Positions 8,532-17,860 of a stretch of 64,000 nucleotides of DNA are shown in pieces. The notes under the pieces are model-generated. The model was not told where the DNA came from, ran no database searches, and worked only from the letters and a program-made list of their open reading frames with translations. Source of the DNA: Planctomycetota bacterium (GTDB lineage Bacteria; Planctomycetota; UBA1135; GCA-002686595). The translations under genes were made by a program, and so were the position numbers. The stretch is taken from NCBI GenBank assembly GCA_016795245.1, contig JAEUIA010000054.1, positions 51,869 to 115,868 on the forward strand. The letters run 5' to 3'. How positions within the stretch are numbered: the stretch's first letter is position 1; every line of letters starts with the position of its first letter.

Positions 8532-11183
8532 ATGAACTGCATTCTCTTCGTCTCCTCCCTTGCAACCGCAACCCTGCTCCTAGGTTCGTCCGCCACCGCG
8601 CTGCCTGCTCCCCAGATGATCGCGGGCGATTCTGTCGTCGGCGCTGCAGGCGGCGACCAGTACGCGCCGCAAGTTGCTGCCGGCGGTGCCGGGTCGTTGG
8701 TCGTGTGGTCCGACTCGCGCTCGACCCTCGGCGGCGCACAGAGCACGTCCGAAGTCGATGTCTTTGCGCTGCGTCTCGACACGAACGGCACGGCCCTCGA
8801 TGTGACCGCCATTCCCGTGGCGGTAGACCTCGGCTACCAGCGCAGTCCGCAAGTCGCGTGGAACGGGTCGAACTGGCTGGTCGTCTGGGAAAATCAGGAC
8901 GCCACGAGCGGTTTCTTCTCGGCCGGTTTGCGCGGAGCACGGATCTCTCCGAACGGCACTGTTCTCGATCCGACGGGCTTCGCCATTCGCGCGACGCAGA
9001 GTGCAAGCGTGCTGTGGTCTCTGTGCGCCAACGGTTCCGATTGGATCGTGGCAGTCGAGGGCACTTCAGCGGGCGACAACGACCTCATGGGGGTGCGCAT
9101 CGCTGCCGACGGGTCTGTCTCCGCTGCGGTCGTGCTGCAGCCTGCCGACTTCTTCCTACACTTCGACATCCGCGTGCTCGCCGCGCAAGGCGAGGTGCTC
9201 CTCGTTTGGGCCGGACAAAACAACCCCGTGGCGCGCCGCTTCAACAGCGCACTCGCGCCGATCGCCCCTACCTTCAATTTGGTGAGTGCGAACGTGGCCT
9301 CGAACGGATCCGGCTACTACGTCCTTTGGAACGGACCAGGAGGCAATCTGGTGGGTTCTCCCATGTCGCTCACGGGATCGCTGGCGCTACCGGCGGGCGC
9401 ACCGCTGATGTCCGACTCCGGAGTGCACGAAACTCCGCGCGCGACGTGGGACGGCTCGCGTTGGTGGGTGGCCGTGGGCCACATCACGCAGGGCGTCCTC
9501 GGAGCACGCGTGAATGCCGACGGATCTGTCGTCGACTTTGGCGGCCAGTTGGTTCAAGCGCTGGGAGGCGACACGATCTACGGTGCTCAAGTCGCCGGAC
9601 TCGGCTCGGGCGGTGCACAGTTCGTTTGGTCGGGCGCTCTCGCAGGTAGCGGTGGCTCGCAGGATGTATTCGGCCGCAGCGCTTCAGGCGCATTCGGCTT
9701 GAGCGCGCGCGGCGTGGTCTCGCACGCAGCGCCTCTGCAACTCGCGCCAAAAGTGTGCGCGGGCCCCGACGGTTATGTGGTCGCATTCGAGAGCCACATC
9801 GGCACGGAACGCAGGATCATGGTCCAGCGCCTGGACCCGCATGGGCTGGCGATCGATTCCGAACCCTTGCTCGTGGGCTCCGCGCCGTTGGCCAGCGGAC
9901 CGAGCGTGGCATGGAACGGATCGGTGTTCTGCATCGTGTGGAACGACGGATTGAACGTGGTCGCTCGGCGCATGGCCGTCGACGGCACTTTGCTCGACGC
10001 CGCGCCGATCGCCGTCATGCCGGGTTCGTCGGCCGACGTGGCTGCGGTCGACGGCACATTCCTCGTCGTCACGACGAGCTACCTGACCAACCCGCAGTTC
10101 CGGTATTGCTTCGTGCGGCGGCTGGACGGGGCGACAGGCGCACTGCTCGATCCGAACGCGTTCTCGCTGGGCGGCAACTTCGCGCAGTTCGCGCGCGTGG
10201 CTTCACTCGGCGACCGGTGGATCGTCGTGTACCAGACCAACGATTCACACAACAGCCCGCAGGCTTCGATCGTGTCCGTCACCGTGCGTCCCGACGGCAG
10301 TTTCGATCCGGGCATCAGTCTCGGATATCCGGGCGGCACTCCGGAGATCGCGGCCGGCAACGGCGGCGCACTCGTCGTGTGGCGATACTTGAGCAATGCC
10401 AACGCGAACAACGACGTGGTCTGCCGTCGCATACGCGCGGACGGAACGGTCGGTCCGCAGACGCTCGTCAGTGCGGCAGCCGGCCGGCAGATGCACCCTA
10501 CGGTCGCGTGGACCGGAACGCAGTGGTTGTTGGCCTGGGAAGATCAGCGCAACCAACTCGCGTTCTTCGACACGCGCACCGATATCTACGGAGCACGCGT
10601 CAGCGCGGACGGTGCTCTGCTGGATCCGAACGGATTCCTCTGGCAAGGCGGCGTGCAGCCCGTCGTTCTCCCTGAACTCGCGGAGCGCGGGGGTCGCAAT
10701 CTGTTCGTCGCTTGCGTGCAGCACCCGGAGTCGCCGCTCGGCGGCTATCGCCTTGAGGTGCAGGTCACAGCAGGCGACTGCTTCGCCCCGGCGCGCTACT
10801 GCACCGCCACGGCGAACTCGAGCGGCCAGCCTGCCCGCATCGATGCTTCAGGCAGCACGAGCATCAGCGCCGACGACCTCGTGTTGTCGGCCTCGAACTT
10901 GCCGGCCAACACGATCGGCCTCTTCTTCCAGGGCACGCACCCCGCGCTCCCCGCCGTCGCATTCGGGAATGGGACGCGTTGCGTCGCGGGGGCCTTGCGT
11001 CGACTCGCCGTCGTGCAGGCCGGCCAAAACAGCGTCGTGCAGCCGCAGTCCTGGACATCGCCCGGGTGGATCGGAGTGCAGCCGACGTCCACTCGTTACG
11101 TGCAGTTCTGGTTCCGCGATGTGCCCGCGGGCGGCGCTGCGTTCAATACGACGGATGCACTGGAACTGACTTTCTGTCCGTAG
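8532..11183 (+). CDS. Secreted beta-repeat protein with C-terminal cysteine domain
   Basis: An 883-residue protein starting with a signal peptide (NCILFVSSLATATLLLG..ATA). The start is preceded by AGAAAGG. The body to ~residue 740 is built of many degenerate repeats of the type 'W-N-G-x-x-W-L-V-V-W-x-D' then 'GARVxADGxxLDP', a pattern of beta-propeller-like secreted proteins in Planctomycetota and Myxococcota. The last ~130 residues begin with CFAPARYC and end in LELTFCP, a small separate domain that may be a surface or sorting module. Function unknown; adhesion or matrix role is a guess. It sits alone between two 91-bp copies of the rtcB 3' end, suggesting it arrived as an insertion. Confidence 0.8.
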   Translation: MNCILFVSSLATATLLLGSSATALPAPQMIAGDSVVGAAGGDQYAPQVAAGGAGSLVVWSDSRSTLGGAQSTSEVDVFALRLDTNGTALDVTAIPVAVDLGYQRSPQVAWNGSNWLVVWENQDATSGFFSAGLRGARISPNGTVLDPTGFAIRATQSASVLWSLCANGSDWIVAVEGTSAGDNDLMGVRIAADGSVSAAVVLQPADFFLHFDIRVLAAQGEVLLVWAGQNNPVARRFNSALAPIAPTFNLVSANVASNGSGYYVLWNGPGGNLVGSPMSLTGSLALPAGAPLMSDSGVHETPRATWDGSRWWVAVGHITQGVLGARVNADGSVVDFGGQLVQALGGDTIYGAQVAGLGSGGAQFVWSGALAGSGGSQDVFGRSASGAFGLSARGVVSHAAPLQLAPKVCAGPDGYVVAFESHIGTERRIMVQRLDPHGLAIDSEPLLVGSAPLASGPSVAWNGSVFCIVWNDGLNVVARRMAVDGTLLDAAPIAVMPGSSADVAAVDGTFLVVTTSYLTNPQFRYCFVRRLDGATGALLDPNAFSLGGNFAQFARVASLGDRWIVVYQTNDSHNSPQASIVSVTVRPDGSFDPGISLGYPGGTPEIAAGNGGALVVWRYLSNANANNDVVCRRIRADGTVGPQTLVSAAAGRQMHPTVAWTGTQWLLAWEDQRNQLAFFDTRTDIYGARVSADGALLDPNGFLWQGGVQPVVLPELAERGGRNLFVACVQHPESPLGGYRLEVQVTAGDCFAPARYCTATANSSGQPARIDASGSTSISADDLVLSASNLPANTIGLFFQGTHPALPAVAFGNGTRCVAGALRRLAVVQAGQNSVVQPQSWTSPGWIGVQPTSTRYVQFWFRDVPAGGAAFNTTDALELTFCP

Positions 11184-11188
11184 GCAAC

Positions 11189-11217
11189 CGGGGCCGAGCG
11201 CATGTCGTTCGGCCCCG
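11189..11217 (+). terminator. Hairpin after the secreted repeat protein
   Basis: A perfect 9-bp stem (CGGGGCCGA / TCGGCCCCG) with an 11-base loop begins 6 bases after the stop. It lacks a T-run, so it is a weak terminator or an mRNA-end-stabilising hairpin. Confidence 0.5.
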
Positions 11218-11248
11218 AGCTGCTGCTCGTTGTCGGGCTCCGAAGAGC

Positions 11249-11339
11249 CGATCGACGCCGTGATGGCGGCGCAAGCCGACCTGGTCGAAGTCGTGCACAC
11301 GCTGCGCCAGGTCGTGTGCGTGAAGGGCTGATGTCGCAG
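11249..11339 (+). pseudogene. 91-bp direct repeat, copy 2: orphan rtcB 3' fragment
   Basis: An exact second copy of 8139-8229, encoding the last 27 residues of RtcB and its stop but nothing upstream, so it cannot be a gene. The DUF1579 gene on the other strand ends 5 bases beyond it. The arrangement fits an insertion that regenerated the rtcB end at one junction. Confidence 0.9.
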
Positions 11340-11343
11340 GCGC

Positions 11344-11832
11344 TCAGGCGCGCTTGTAGTGGCTCGTCATCATCTTGATTTCCTTGCCGTCCGGCATGGT
11401 GGCGAACATCTCGAAGATGTGCTCGTCCTTGCTGATCAGCTTGTCGGTCACGCGGTGCTTGAGGACCGAGTTCGTCATGCAGCTGAAGAACTCGCCGTCG
11501 AGCATGAGCGTGTCGCCCTTCTTCGTGCCGCGCAGCGTGCAGAGGACGCCCGCCATCGAATCGACCCAGGTCGACACGAACTGCTTGTTGTGAGCTTCGT
11601 ATCCGAACGTGCAGCAGCCGGTGAAGGGCGCGCCCATCAACGTCGTCTCGAATTTGCTGGTGGTCCAGAACTCGCCGATCTTCTCGACGATCTCGGTGGC
11701 GGCCGTCTCCATCGGCGGCTGGCTCGGGTCCATGTAGAACTTGCACGCGACTTTCCACTTGCCGGCGAGGCTCTGGATCAGCTTGTGCTCGGCGGTCGGT
11801 TGCGGCATCTGGTGTTCGGTCTGCTCGGTCAT
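11344..11832 (-). CDS. DUF1579 family protein
   Basis: A 162-residue cytoplasmic protein without signal peptide. The family signature region runs from GKWKVACKFYMDP through TTSKFETTLMGAPFTGCCTFGYEA, typical of DUF1579, a lipocalin-like beta-barrel fold of unknown function. The start was chosen for its strong AAGGAG ribosome site 7 bases upstream; an upstream in-frame extension to 11922 lacks such a site. Transcribed divergently from the molybdopterin oxidoreductase, sharing a ~150-bp intergenic region. Physiological role unknown. Confidence 0.85.
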   Translation of the reverse strand: MTEQTEHQMPQPTAEHKLIQSLAGKWKVACKFYMDPSQPPMETAATEIVEKIGEFWTTSKFETTLMGAPFTGCCTFGYEAHNKQFVSTWVDSMAGVLCTLRGTKKGDTLMLDGEFFSCMTNSVLKHRVTDKLISKDEHIFEMFATMPDGKEIKMMTSHYKRA

Positions 11833-11984
11833 GGGAATCTCCTTTGGGCGTCGGAATGCGGGAAGGGTCGGCCTCGAAACACGCCGAGGCCGCGGCCGAG
11901 CAGGATAACCGCAGGCGCACACGCGCAGATGTTGCTCGACGAACTCGAACTCGACTCGTACACGGACGGTATGCTCAGCGCCCG

Positions 11985-14771
11985 ATGAGCCGATCCCACG
12001 ATCCCGATTTCTGGCAGGTGACCCCGCTGGCTTCTTTCCCTCCGATGGAGCAGTGGGACGACTGGACCGAGTACGACGGCAAGGCGTGGCCCAAGAAGGT
12101 CGAGAAGCGCTACACGCTCGTGCCGACGACGTGCTTCAACTGCGAAGCCGCATGCGGACTCGTCGCGTACGTCGACAAGGAGACGCGCGCGATACGCAAG
12201 CTCGAAGGCAATCCGCACCACCCGGGTTCGCGCGGGAAGAACTGCGCCAAGGGACCGGCGACGCTCAACCAGATCGAAGATCCGCAGCGCATCCTGTACC
12301 CGCTGAAGCGCGTCGGTCCGCGCGGTTCGGGGCAGTTCGAGCGCACGAGTTGGGACGAGGTCCTCGACGTGTTCGCCAAGAAGATCCGCGCCGCGATCGT
12401 CGAGGGCCGCAAGACCGAGGTCATGTACCACGTCGGCCGCCCCGGTCACGACGGGTACATGGATCGCGTGCTGCAAAGTTGGGGCGTCGACGGCCACAAC
12501 AGCCACACCAACGTGTGTTCGGCGGCGGCGCGGCTGGGTTACGCGCTGTGGAGCGGTGCGGATCGGCCCTCGCCCGACCACGAGAACTCGAAGTTCATGC
12601 TGTTGCTCTCGTCGCACCTCGAGACGGGCCACTACTTCAATCCACACGCGCAACGCATCATCGACGGCAAGATGAAGGGCGCGAAGCTCGCCGTCATCGA
12701 CGTGCGCCTCTCGAATACGGCCTCGATGGCGGATTACTGGATGGCGCCGTGGCCGGGCACCGAAGCGATGCTCTTGCTCGCGATGGCGCACGTGATCCTG
12801 GAGGAAGGTCTCTACGACCGGAAGTTCCTGGAAGACTGGGTCAACTGGCGCGATTTCCTGGACGCGCTCGCGCCGAGTGCGCCGAAGACCTTCGACGCGT
12901 TCATCAGCGAGCTGAAGAAGCACTACGCCGCGCACACGCCGGCCGCCGCCGAGAAGGAATGCGGCGTCGCCGCTGCGACGATCATCGAAGTCGCGCGCGG
13001 CATCGGCAACGCCAAGGGCGCCTTCGCTTCGCACGTGTGGCGCAACGCAGCGTCGGGCAATCTGGGCGGCTGGCAAGTCGCGCGCGTACTCGAATTCCTG
13101 TGCGTGCTCGTCGGCTCGATCGGCACGCCCGGCGGCACGAACCTGAACTCGCAGACGAAGTTCGTACCGCCGCCGTTCCTGAAACCGCCGGCGCAGAACG
13201 CGTGGAGCGAGCTGCTTTTCCCGCGCGAATGGCCGCTCAGCCACCACGAGCTCTCGTACCTGCTCCCCCACTTGATGCTCGAAGGCCGCGGCAAGATCGC
13301 GGCGTATTTCACGCGCGTCTACAACCCGGTGTGGACGAACCCGGACGGCATGGTGTGGGAGAACGTGCTGCGCGACGAGAAAATGATCGAGCTGCATGCG
13401 GCGCTGACGCCGACGTGGAACGAGACGGCGCAGTACGCCGATTACGTGCTGCCGATGGGCCATGGCGCGGAACGCCATGATTTGATGAGTTCCGAGACGC
13501 ACGCCGCGAAATGGATCAGCTTCCGCCAGCCGGTGCAGCGCGTCGTCGCCGAGCGCGCGGGCGAGAAGATCGAGTACACGCACGAGACGAACCCCGGCGA
13601 AGTCTGGGAAGAGGACGAGTTCTGGATCGCGCTCAGTTGGCGCATCGATCCGGACGGCTCGCTCGGCATCCGCAAGTACTACGAATCGCCCTATCGCAAG
13701 GGTGAGCGCATCACGGTCGACGAGTACTACCAGTGGATCTTCGAAAACTCGGTGCCGGGCTTGCCCGAAGAAGCCAAGAGGCTCGGGATGACGCCGCTCG
13801 ACTACATGCGTCGCCACGGCGCGTTCCTGGTTTCGACGGACGTGTACGAAGGCCACAAGAAAAAGCTCGCTGCGGCTGAGCTCGAAGGCGCCGTGACAGA
13901 CGCGACGACGAACACCGTCACGAAAGGCGGCAAGCCGATCGGAGTGATGGTCGATGGTGCCGCGCGCGCGGCGTTCGCGACGCCTTCGAAGCGGCTGGAG
14001 ATCTACAGCAAGACGATGGCCGACTGGGGTTGGCCCGAGTACGCGCTGCCAGCGTACATCGAGAGTCACGTGCATCGGCGTCACATGAACGTGGAGAAGG
14101 GCGAATACGCGCTCATCCCGACGTTTCGGTTGCCGACTTTGATCCACACGCGCTCGGGCAACTCCAAGTGGCTGTACGAGCTGTCGAACACGAACCCGGT
14201 GTGGATCCACCCCGAAGATGCGGCGCGCATCGGCGTCGAGACGACCGACCTCGTACGCGTCTCGACGCGCATCGGCCACTTCGTGAACAAGGCCTGGGTC
14301 ACCGAGGGCATGCGTCCGGGTGTCGTCGCTTGCAGTCACCACCTCGGTCGCTGGCGCTTGTTCGACGACATCGGCACGGACAAATGGGCCAGCGCCAAGG
14401 TCGTGCGCGAGGAATTGTCACCCGGTCGCTTCCGCTTCCGTCGCACGGAAGACATCCAACCGTTTGCGTCGGTGGACAAGGACTCGAGCCGCATCTGGTG
14501 GACCGACGGCGGCGTGCACCAGAACCTGACCTTCCCCGTGCAACCGGATCCGGTGTCGGGCATGCACTGCTGGCATCAATGCGTCACCGTCACGCGCGCC
14601 CAGCCGAGTGATCGCTACGGCGACGTCGAAGTCGACACGCAGAAGTCACTCGCGGTGTTCCGCGAATGGATGGCGAAAGCCCGCCTCGAACCCCGCCCCG
14701 ACAACTTGCGCCGCCCGCTGCATTTCGCCCGCGCCGTCAAGCCGACGCCCGAGTCGTACAAACTGTCTTGA
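11985..14771 (+). CDS. Molybdopterin-dependent oxidoreductase, catalytic subunit
   Basis: A 928-residue protein of the DMSO-reductase/formate-dehydrogenase superfamily. The N-terminal [4Fe-4S] motif is visible as CFNCEAACG followed by the fourth cysteine in KNCAKGP (about residues 47-88). NVCSAAAR near residue 176 is the candidate position of the molybdenum-ligating cysteine. The C-terminal dinucleotide-binding domain starts around NPVWIHPEDA. There is no Tat signal, so it is probably cytoplasmic or carried by a partner. The ferredoxin/NrfD fusion at 5475 is the expected electron-transfer partner although four kilobases of other genes lie between. The substrate (e.g. formate, sulfur or arsenic compound) cannot be read from the sequence. 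Confidence 0.9.
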   Translation: MSRSHDPDFWQVTPLASFPPMEQWDDWTEYDGKAWPKKVEKRYTLVPTTCFNCEAACGLVAYVDKETRAIRKLEGNPHHPGSRGKNCAKGPATLNQIEDPQRILYPLKRVGPRGSGQFERTSWDEVLDVFAKKIRAAIVEGRKTEVMYHVGRPGHDGYMDRVLQSWGVDGHNSHTNVCSAAARLGYALWSGADRPSPDHENSKFMLLLSSHLETGHYFNPHAQRIIDGKMKGAKLAVIDVRLSNTASMADYWMAPWPGTEAMLLLAMAHVILEEGLYDRKFLEDWVNWRDFLDALAPSAPKTFDAFISELKKHYAAHTPAAAEKECGVAAATIIEVARGIGNAKGAFASHVWRNAASGNLGGWQVARVLEFLCVLVGSIGTPGGTNLNSQTKFVPPPFLKPPAQNAWSELLFPREWPLSHHELSYLLPHLMLEGRGKIAAYFTRVYNPVWTNPDGMVWENVLRDEKMIELHAALTPTWNETAQYADYVLPMGHGAERHDLMSSETHAAKWISFRQPVQRVVAERAGEKIEYTHETNPGEVWEEDEFWIALSWRIDPDGSLGIRKYYESPYRKGERITVDEYYQWIFENSVPGLPEEAKRLGMTPLDYMRRHGAFLVSTDVYEGHKKKLAAAELEGAVTDATTNTVTKGGKPIGVMVDGAARAAFATPSKRLEIYSKTMADWGWPEYALPAYIESHVHRRHMNVEKGEYALIPTFRLPTLIHTRSGNSKWLYELSNTNPVWIHPEDAARIGVETTDLVRVSTRIGHFVNKAWVTEGMRPGVVACSHHLGRWRLFDDIGTDKWASAKVVREELSPGRFRFRRTEDIQPFASVDKDSSRIWWTDGGVHQNLTFPVQPDPVSGMHCWHQCVTVTRAQPSDRYGDVEVDTQKSLAVFREWMAKARLEPRPDNLRRPLHFARAVKPTPESYKLS

Positions 14772-14802
14772 TCTGATTCCGGTCGCGCTACCGTGCCTGG
14801 AG

Positions 14803-16095
14803 TCAGTTCGTGATCCCGCGATTCGTCATCGTCCAACCCGGGAACACCGCCGGCAGGCTCGTGCAGGCCATGCGATCGACGAGGATCTCGGACAGGATGT
14901 CGCGGTAGTCGATCGTGATCGCGAGGTCGCCGTTGTCGAGGTTCGGGAGCGCGAGGCCGGGCCAGACGCGAATCACCTGCCCGCCGTTCACGTGCCCGCC
15001 CATCACGATCATCGCATTGCCGTGGCCGTGGTCGATGCCGAAGCTGCCGTTCTCGCTCGCGCGGCGGCCGAACTCGGAGAGCGCGACGGTCGTCACGCGG
15101 TTCAAGGTCTGATTGACGTCGTTCAAGTCGTCGTGGAACGCGCGCATGGCTCCCGCGAGTTCGCCCATCAACGTCGCCATCGCGCCGGTCGTCGGGCCGA
15201 GTTGGTTGTGCAGGTCCCATCCGCCCAGGTCGACTTCGATCACTTCGACGCCGATCTGCGCTTTGATGATCGCTGCCGCGTTGCGCAGCGCGGTGCCGAA
15301 CGTCGTCGCCGGATACACCGCACCATTGGCGGGCACGTAGGTCGTGAAATTGATGGAGGCCATCAAGTCCATCGCCGCGAACGTATTGGCGGCCGCCGAA
15401 CTCATCGGATCCGGTTCTTGCGCATAGGCAGCCGCGATGGCGGCGCGTCGCGCGGCGGCGGTCGAAGTGCTGCCCGAGATCACGAACGCCGCGGGATTGG
15501 GCACCGCTTGCACGGCTGGTCCGCCCGAGAGTCCGCGCGGCAAGATGCTGGCGATGCCGATGCCGCGCAACAATCCCGGACCCGACGGAGCGATCGTCTG
15601 CAAGTAGCGCCCGAGCCAACCGTTGGAGACGGTGGTCGCCTGCGCGCCCGGCACTCCGAACTCCATCCACTTCTGCATGTCGAAATGCGAGCGCGACGGA
15701 TCCGACAATCCTGACGCGTGCACGAACGCCAGGTTTCCTGCCTGGTACGGCGTCAACAACGGCGCCATCGCGGGCGCGAGACCGAAGAAGCCGTCGAGGT
15801 TGATCGCCCCGTTCGCCTGACCCGGAGGCCGGATCGCAAGCGTCGGACGTCGGTTGTACAGCTCGCCGTCACCGTAAGGCGCGCAGAAGGTCATGCCGTC
15901 CGCGCCGCCGCGCAAGAAGATCACGACCAGCGTGTCGCGCGGCGAAGGTCCGGCTCCCGCCGCAAAGCTCACGCGCGGCAACCACGCGGGTGCCGTCAAT
16001 GCCGCCGTGGCGCCGATGACGCTGCGGCCGAGGAATTGCCGGCGATCGAGGCCGTGCTGATCAGCGTTCGTGTGTTCGCAGTTCTCGTGGTTCAT
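14803..16095 (-). CDS. DUF1501 family protein (Tat-exported)
   Basis: A 430-residue protein with a twin-arginine signal at residues 18-23 (RRQFLG) and hydrophobic stretch ending near residue 46. The body contains FLRGGADGMT, SRSHFDMQKWME and DHGHGNAMIVMGGHVNGG, hallmarks of DUF1501, a sulfatase/phosphatase-like fold common in Planctomycetota. It lies 14 bases downstream of the DUF1800 gene on the same strand; this DUF1800-DUF1501 pair is a recurrent operon in the phylum. Function is not established; an exported cell-surface or polysaccharide-related role is commonly assumed. Confidence 0.9.
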   Translation of the reverse strand: MNHENCEHTNADQHGLDRRQFLGRSVIGATAALTAPAWLPRVSFAAGAGPSPRDTLVVIFLRGGADGMTFCAPYGDGELYNRRPTLAIRPPGQANGAINLDGFFGLAPAMAPLLTPYQAGNLAFVHASGLSDPSRSHFDMQKWMEFGVPGAQATTVSNGWLGRYLQTIAPSGPGLLRGIGIASILPRGLSGGPAVQAVPNPAAFVISGSTSTAAARRAAIAAAYAQEPDPMSSAAANTFAAMDLMASINFTTYVPANGAVYPATTFGTALRNAAAIIKAQIGVEVIEVDLGGWDLHNQLGPTTGAMATLMGELAGAMRAFHDDLNDVNQTLNRVTTVALSEFGRRASENGSFGIDHGHGNAMIVMGGHVNGGQVIRVWPGLALPNLDNGDLAITIDYRDILSEILVDRMACTSLPAVFPGWTMTNRGITN

Positions 16096-16109
16096 GGCAC
16101 GTCTCGCGA

Positions 16110-17657
16110 TCAGTAGGTTTGGAAGCTCGGAGTGGATGCGGCCAGCGCGAGCACTTCGCGCCGCAGCGTGTCGTTCAACGTCGGCTGCCCGTCGGCGTAC
16201 GCCTGCACGGCCGCCACGTCTTCAGGCGCCATGAACCCGCCCGTCAGCAGGCGATTGGCGTGCGAAGCCAGCGAACCCTTCGTCACCGGGCCGAACAGCT
16301 TCGCCGCGTTGACGTTCACGCCCACGATCGAGTTGCTGAAGAAGCGCGACATGAAATTCCAGCGATCGAGGAGCACGGTCCCCCACGCTTGCGCCGTGTC
16401 CGGATATCCGTTCGGCGACGACCACCCGAACGTCGTGTGGCCCATCGTGGCCAGCTCCGTGATGAAGCGCACCGGAGCCGAGACTTCAGGCAGGATCGAG
16501 CGCACGGTCGAAGCCACCAGATGGAACGGGCGCTTGATCTTGACCGTCGAAGCCGGACTCATCATGTGCAGCGTCTCGCGCGCGAAGATCTTGCGCAGCA
16601 CGGACTTGATATCGCCGCCACTCGCGCGGAAGACACCAGCCACCGAATCGATCACGACTTGCGGCGTGTTGTACGAGAGGAACCAGTTGCACAGCTTGCG
16701 CGCCAGGAATCGCGCCGTCGCGATGTCGTGAGCGAGCTGAGTCAACACCAACTCGCCCTCGGCCAGGCCGCCCGGCTGGATGACCACGCCGCGCACGACT
16801 TTCTGGCCGTTGTCGTGCTGCGCGGCATTGAAGAAAAACTCGCCGTGGTTCGCCAGCGAAGTGCCGCGGTACTGCCAGCCCGTGAGACAGCGGGCCAGTT
16901 CGGCGACATCCATCTCGCTGTAGTGTCCGACGTCGAGCGTGTGCAACTCCATCACCTCGCGGCTGTAGTTTTCGTTCGGCGCCGTCGAGAAATTGCGGTA
17001 GTTGTCGAGGTAGTAGAGCATCGCCGCGCTCTTGGCGTCGGCGATCAAGAGATTCGTGAACGTGCCGAACGCGTTGGCGCGAATCACGTCGCGGTCCTCC
17101 ACGGTCTTGAGCCACTGCACCTGGCCGTCGTTGTGATCGACGCTGAAGTGGTCGCCCCAGAACTCGACCATGCGCTCGAACAACTGGCGCTTGGAGTAGA
17201 TCGCGCGCACGATCGTCGCCGTCTTCAGTTGGTTGATGGCCGTGTTCGTGTCGTTCGGCACGACGTACTGATCGTAGATCTGCTTCGAGCTCAGGCTGAG
17301 CGACGGGTACGCAGGCAGCATCGCCGTGACTTCGGGATCGGCGAGTGCGGTGTGATCGAGTTGTTCTTCGAGGAACGCGTCGTAGCCGAGCTGAACCGCG
17401 CGCGCATACGTCGCCGGATTCCAGCCGTTCGTGACGCGCGCCACCAGAAAGCGCAGCTCCTGTTCACTCGTCCACGACCAGGGACCCGGCGGCGGACCGG
17501 CGAGCGAGGCTTGTGTCTGCGCGTGAGTGCGAGTCGCGAATCCCGCCAGGATCGCGGCGGATGCTCCCGCAGTCAGAAAACTGCGACGCGATGCGTCGGC
17601 GGGTGCGGATGTCGCGCTCGATTCTGCGGACACCGTCAAGTCTCGTTCGCTGGCCAT
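16110..17657 (-). CDS. DUF1800 family protein (Tat-exported)
   Basis: A 515-residue protein. Start chosen at MASERDL because a GAGGAC ribosome site precedes it; a longer frame to 17795 is possible but adds an unlikely 46-residue tail. A twin-arginine motif (SRRSFLTAG) at residues 23-31 leads into a signal peptide ending THA. Family features are MVEFWGDHFSV, NENYSREVMELHTLDVGHY and ELARCLTGW. First gene of a two-gene operon with DUF1501. Biochemical role unknown. Confidence 0.9.
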   Translation of the reverse strand: MASERDLTVSAESSATSAPADASRRSFLTAGASAAILAGFATRTHAQTQASLAGPPPGPWSWTSEQELRFLVARVTNGWNPATYARAVQLGYDAFLEEQLDHTALADPEVTAMLPAYPSLSLSSKQIYDQYVVPNDTNTAINQLKTATIVRAIYSKRQLFERMVEFWGDHFSVDHNDGQVQWLKTVEDRDVIRANAFGTFTNLLIADAKSAAMLYYLDNYRNFSTAPNENYSREVMELHTLDVGHYSEMDVAELARCLTGWQYRGTSLANHGEFFFNAAQHDNGQKVVRGVVIQPGGLAEGELVLTQLAHDIATARFLARKLCNWFLSYNTPQVVIDSVAGVFRASGGDIKSVLRKIFARETLHMMSPASTVKIKRPFHLVASTVRSILPEVSAPVRFITELATMGHTTFGWSSPNGYPDTAQAWGTVLLDRWNFMSRFFSNSIVGVNVNAAKLFGPVTKGSLASHANRLLTGGFMAPEDVAAVQAYADGQPTLNDTLRREVLALAASTPSFQTY

Positions 17658-17860
17658 GATCGCACTGTCCTCTACGACTCGGAGCCTGTTCGCCTCGGAG
17701 ACCGGGCCTGTTGCGCCGCGGTGACCGCGGTCATGGAAGCACGCCCACGAGAACCCCGCAACGGGGCTGGTCGGATTGCGCGTTGCAGTTTGCAACCGAC
17801 CCCCTGGAGCCGGACCGGGCGCTCGGACATGAAGCGCCGCTCACCCCTGCGCAGGGTCCG

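Noticed and set aside
8230..11248. Bracketed segment as an insertion sequence or integrative element
   Set aside because: No transposase, integrase, terminal inverted repeat or short target duplication is present; only the 91-bp flanking repeat supports an insertion.
11829..14342. A very long open frame on the minus strand opposite the molybdopterin oxidoreductase
   Set aside because: GC-rich codon bias opens the antisense frame; the translation is arginine/histidine/aspartate-rich with no motif, while the plus-strand protein has clear Fe-S and cofactor motifs.
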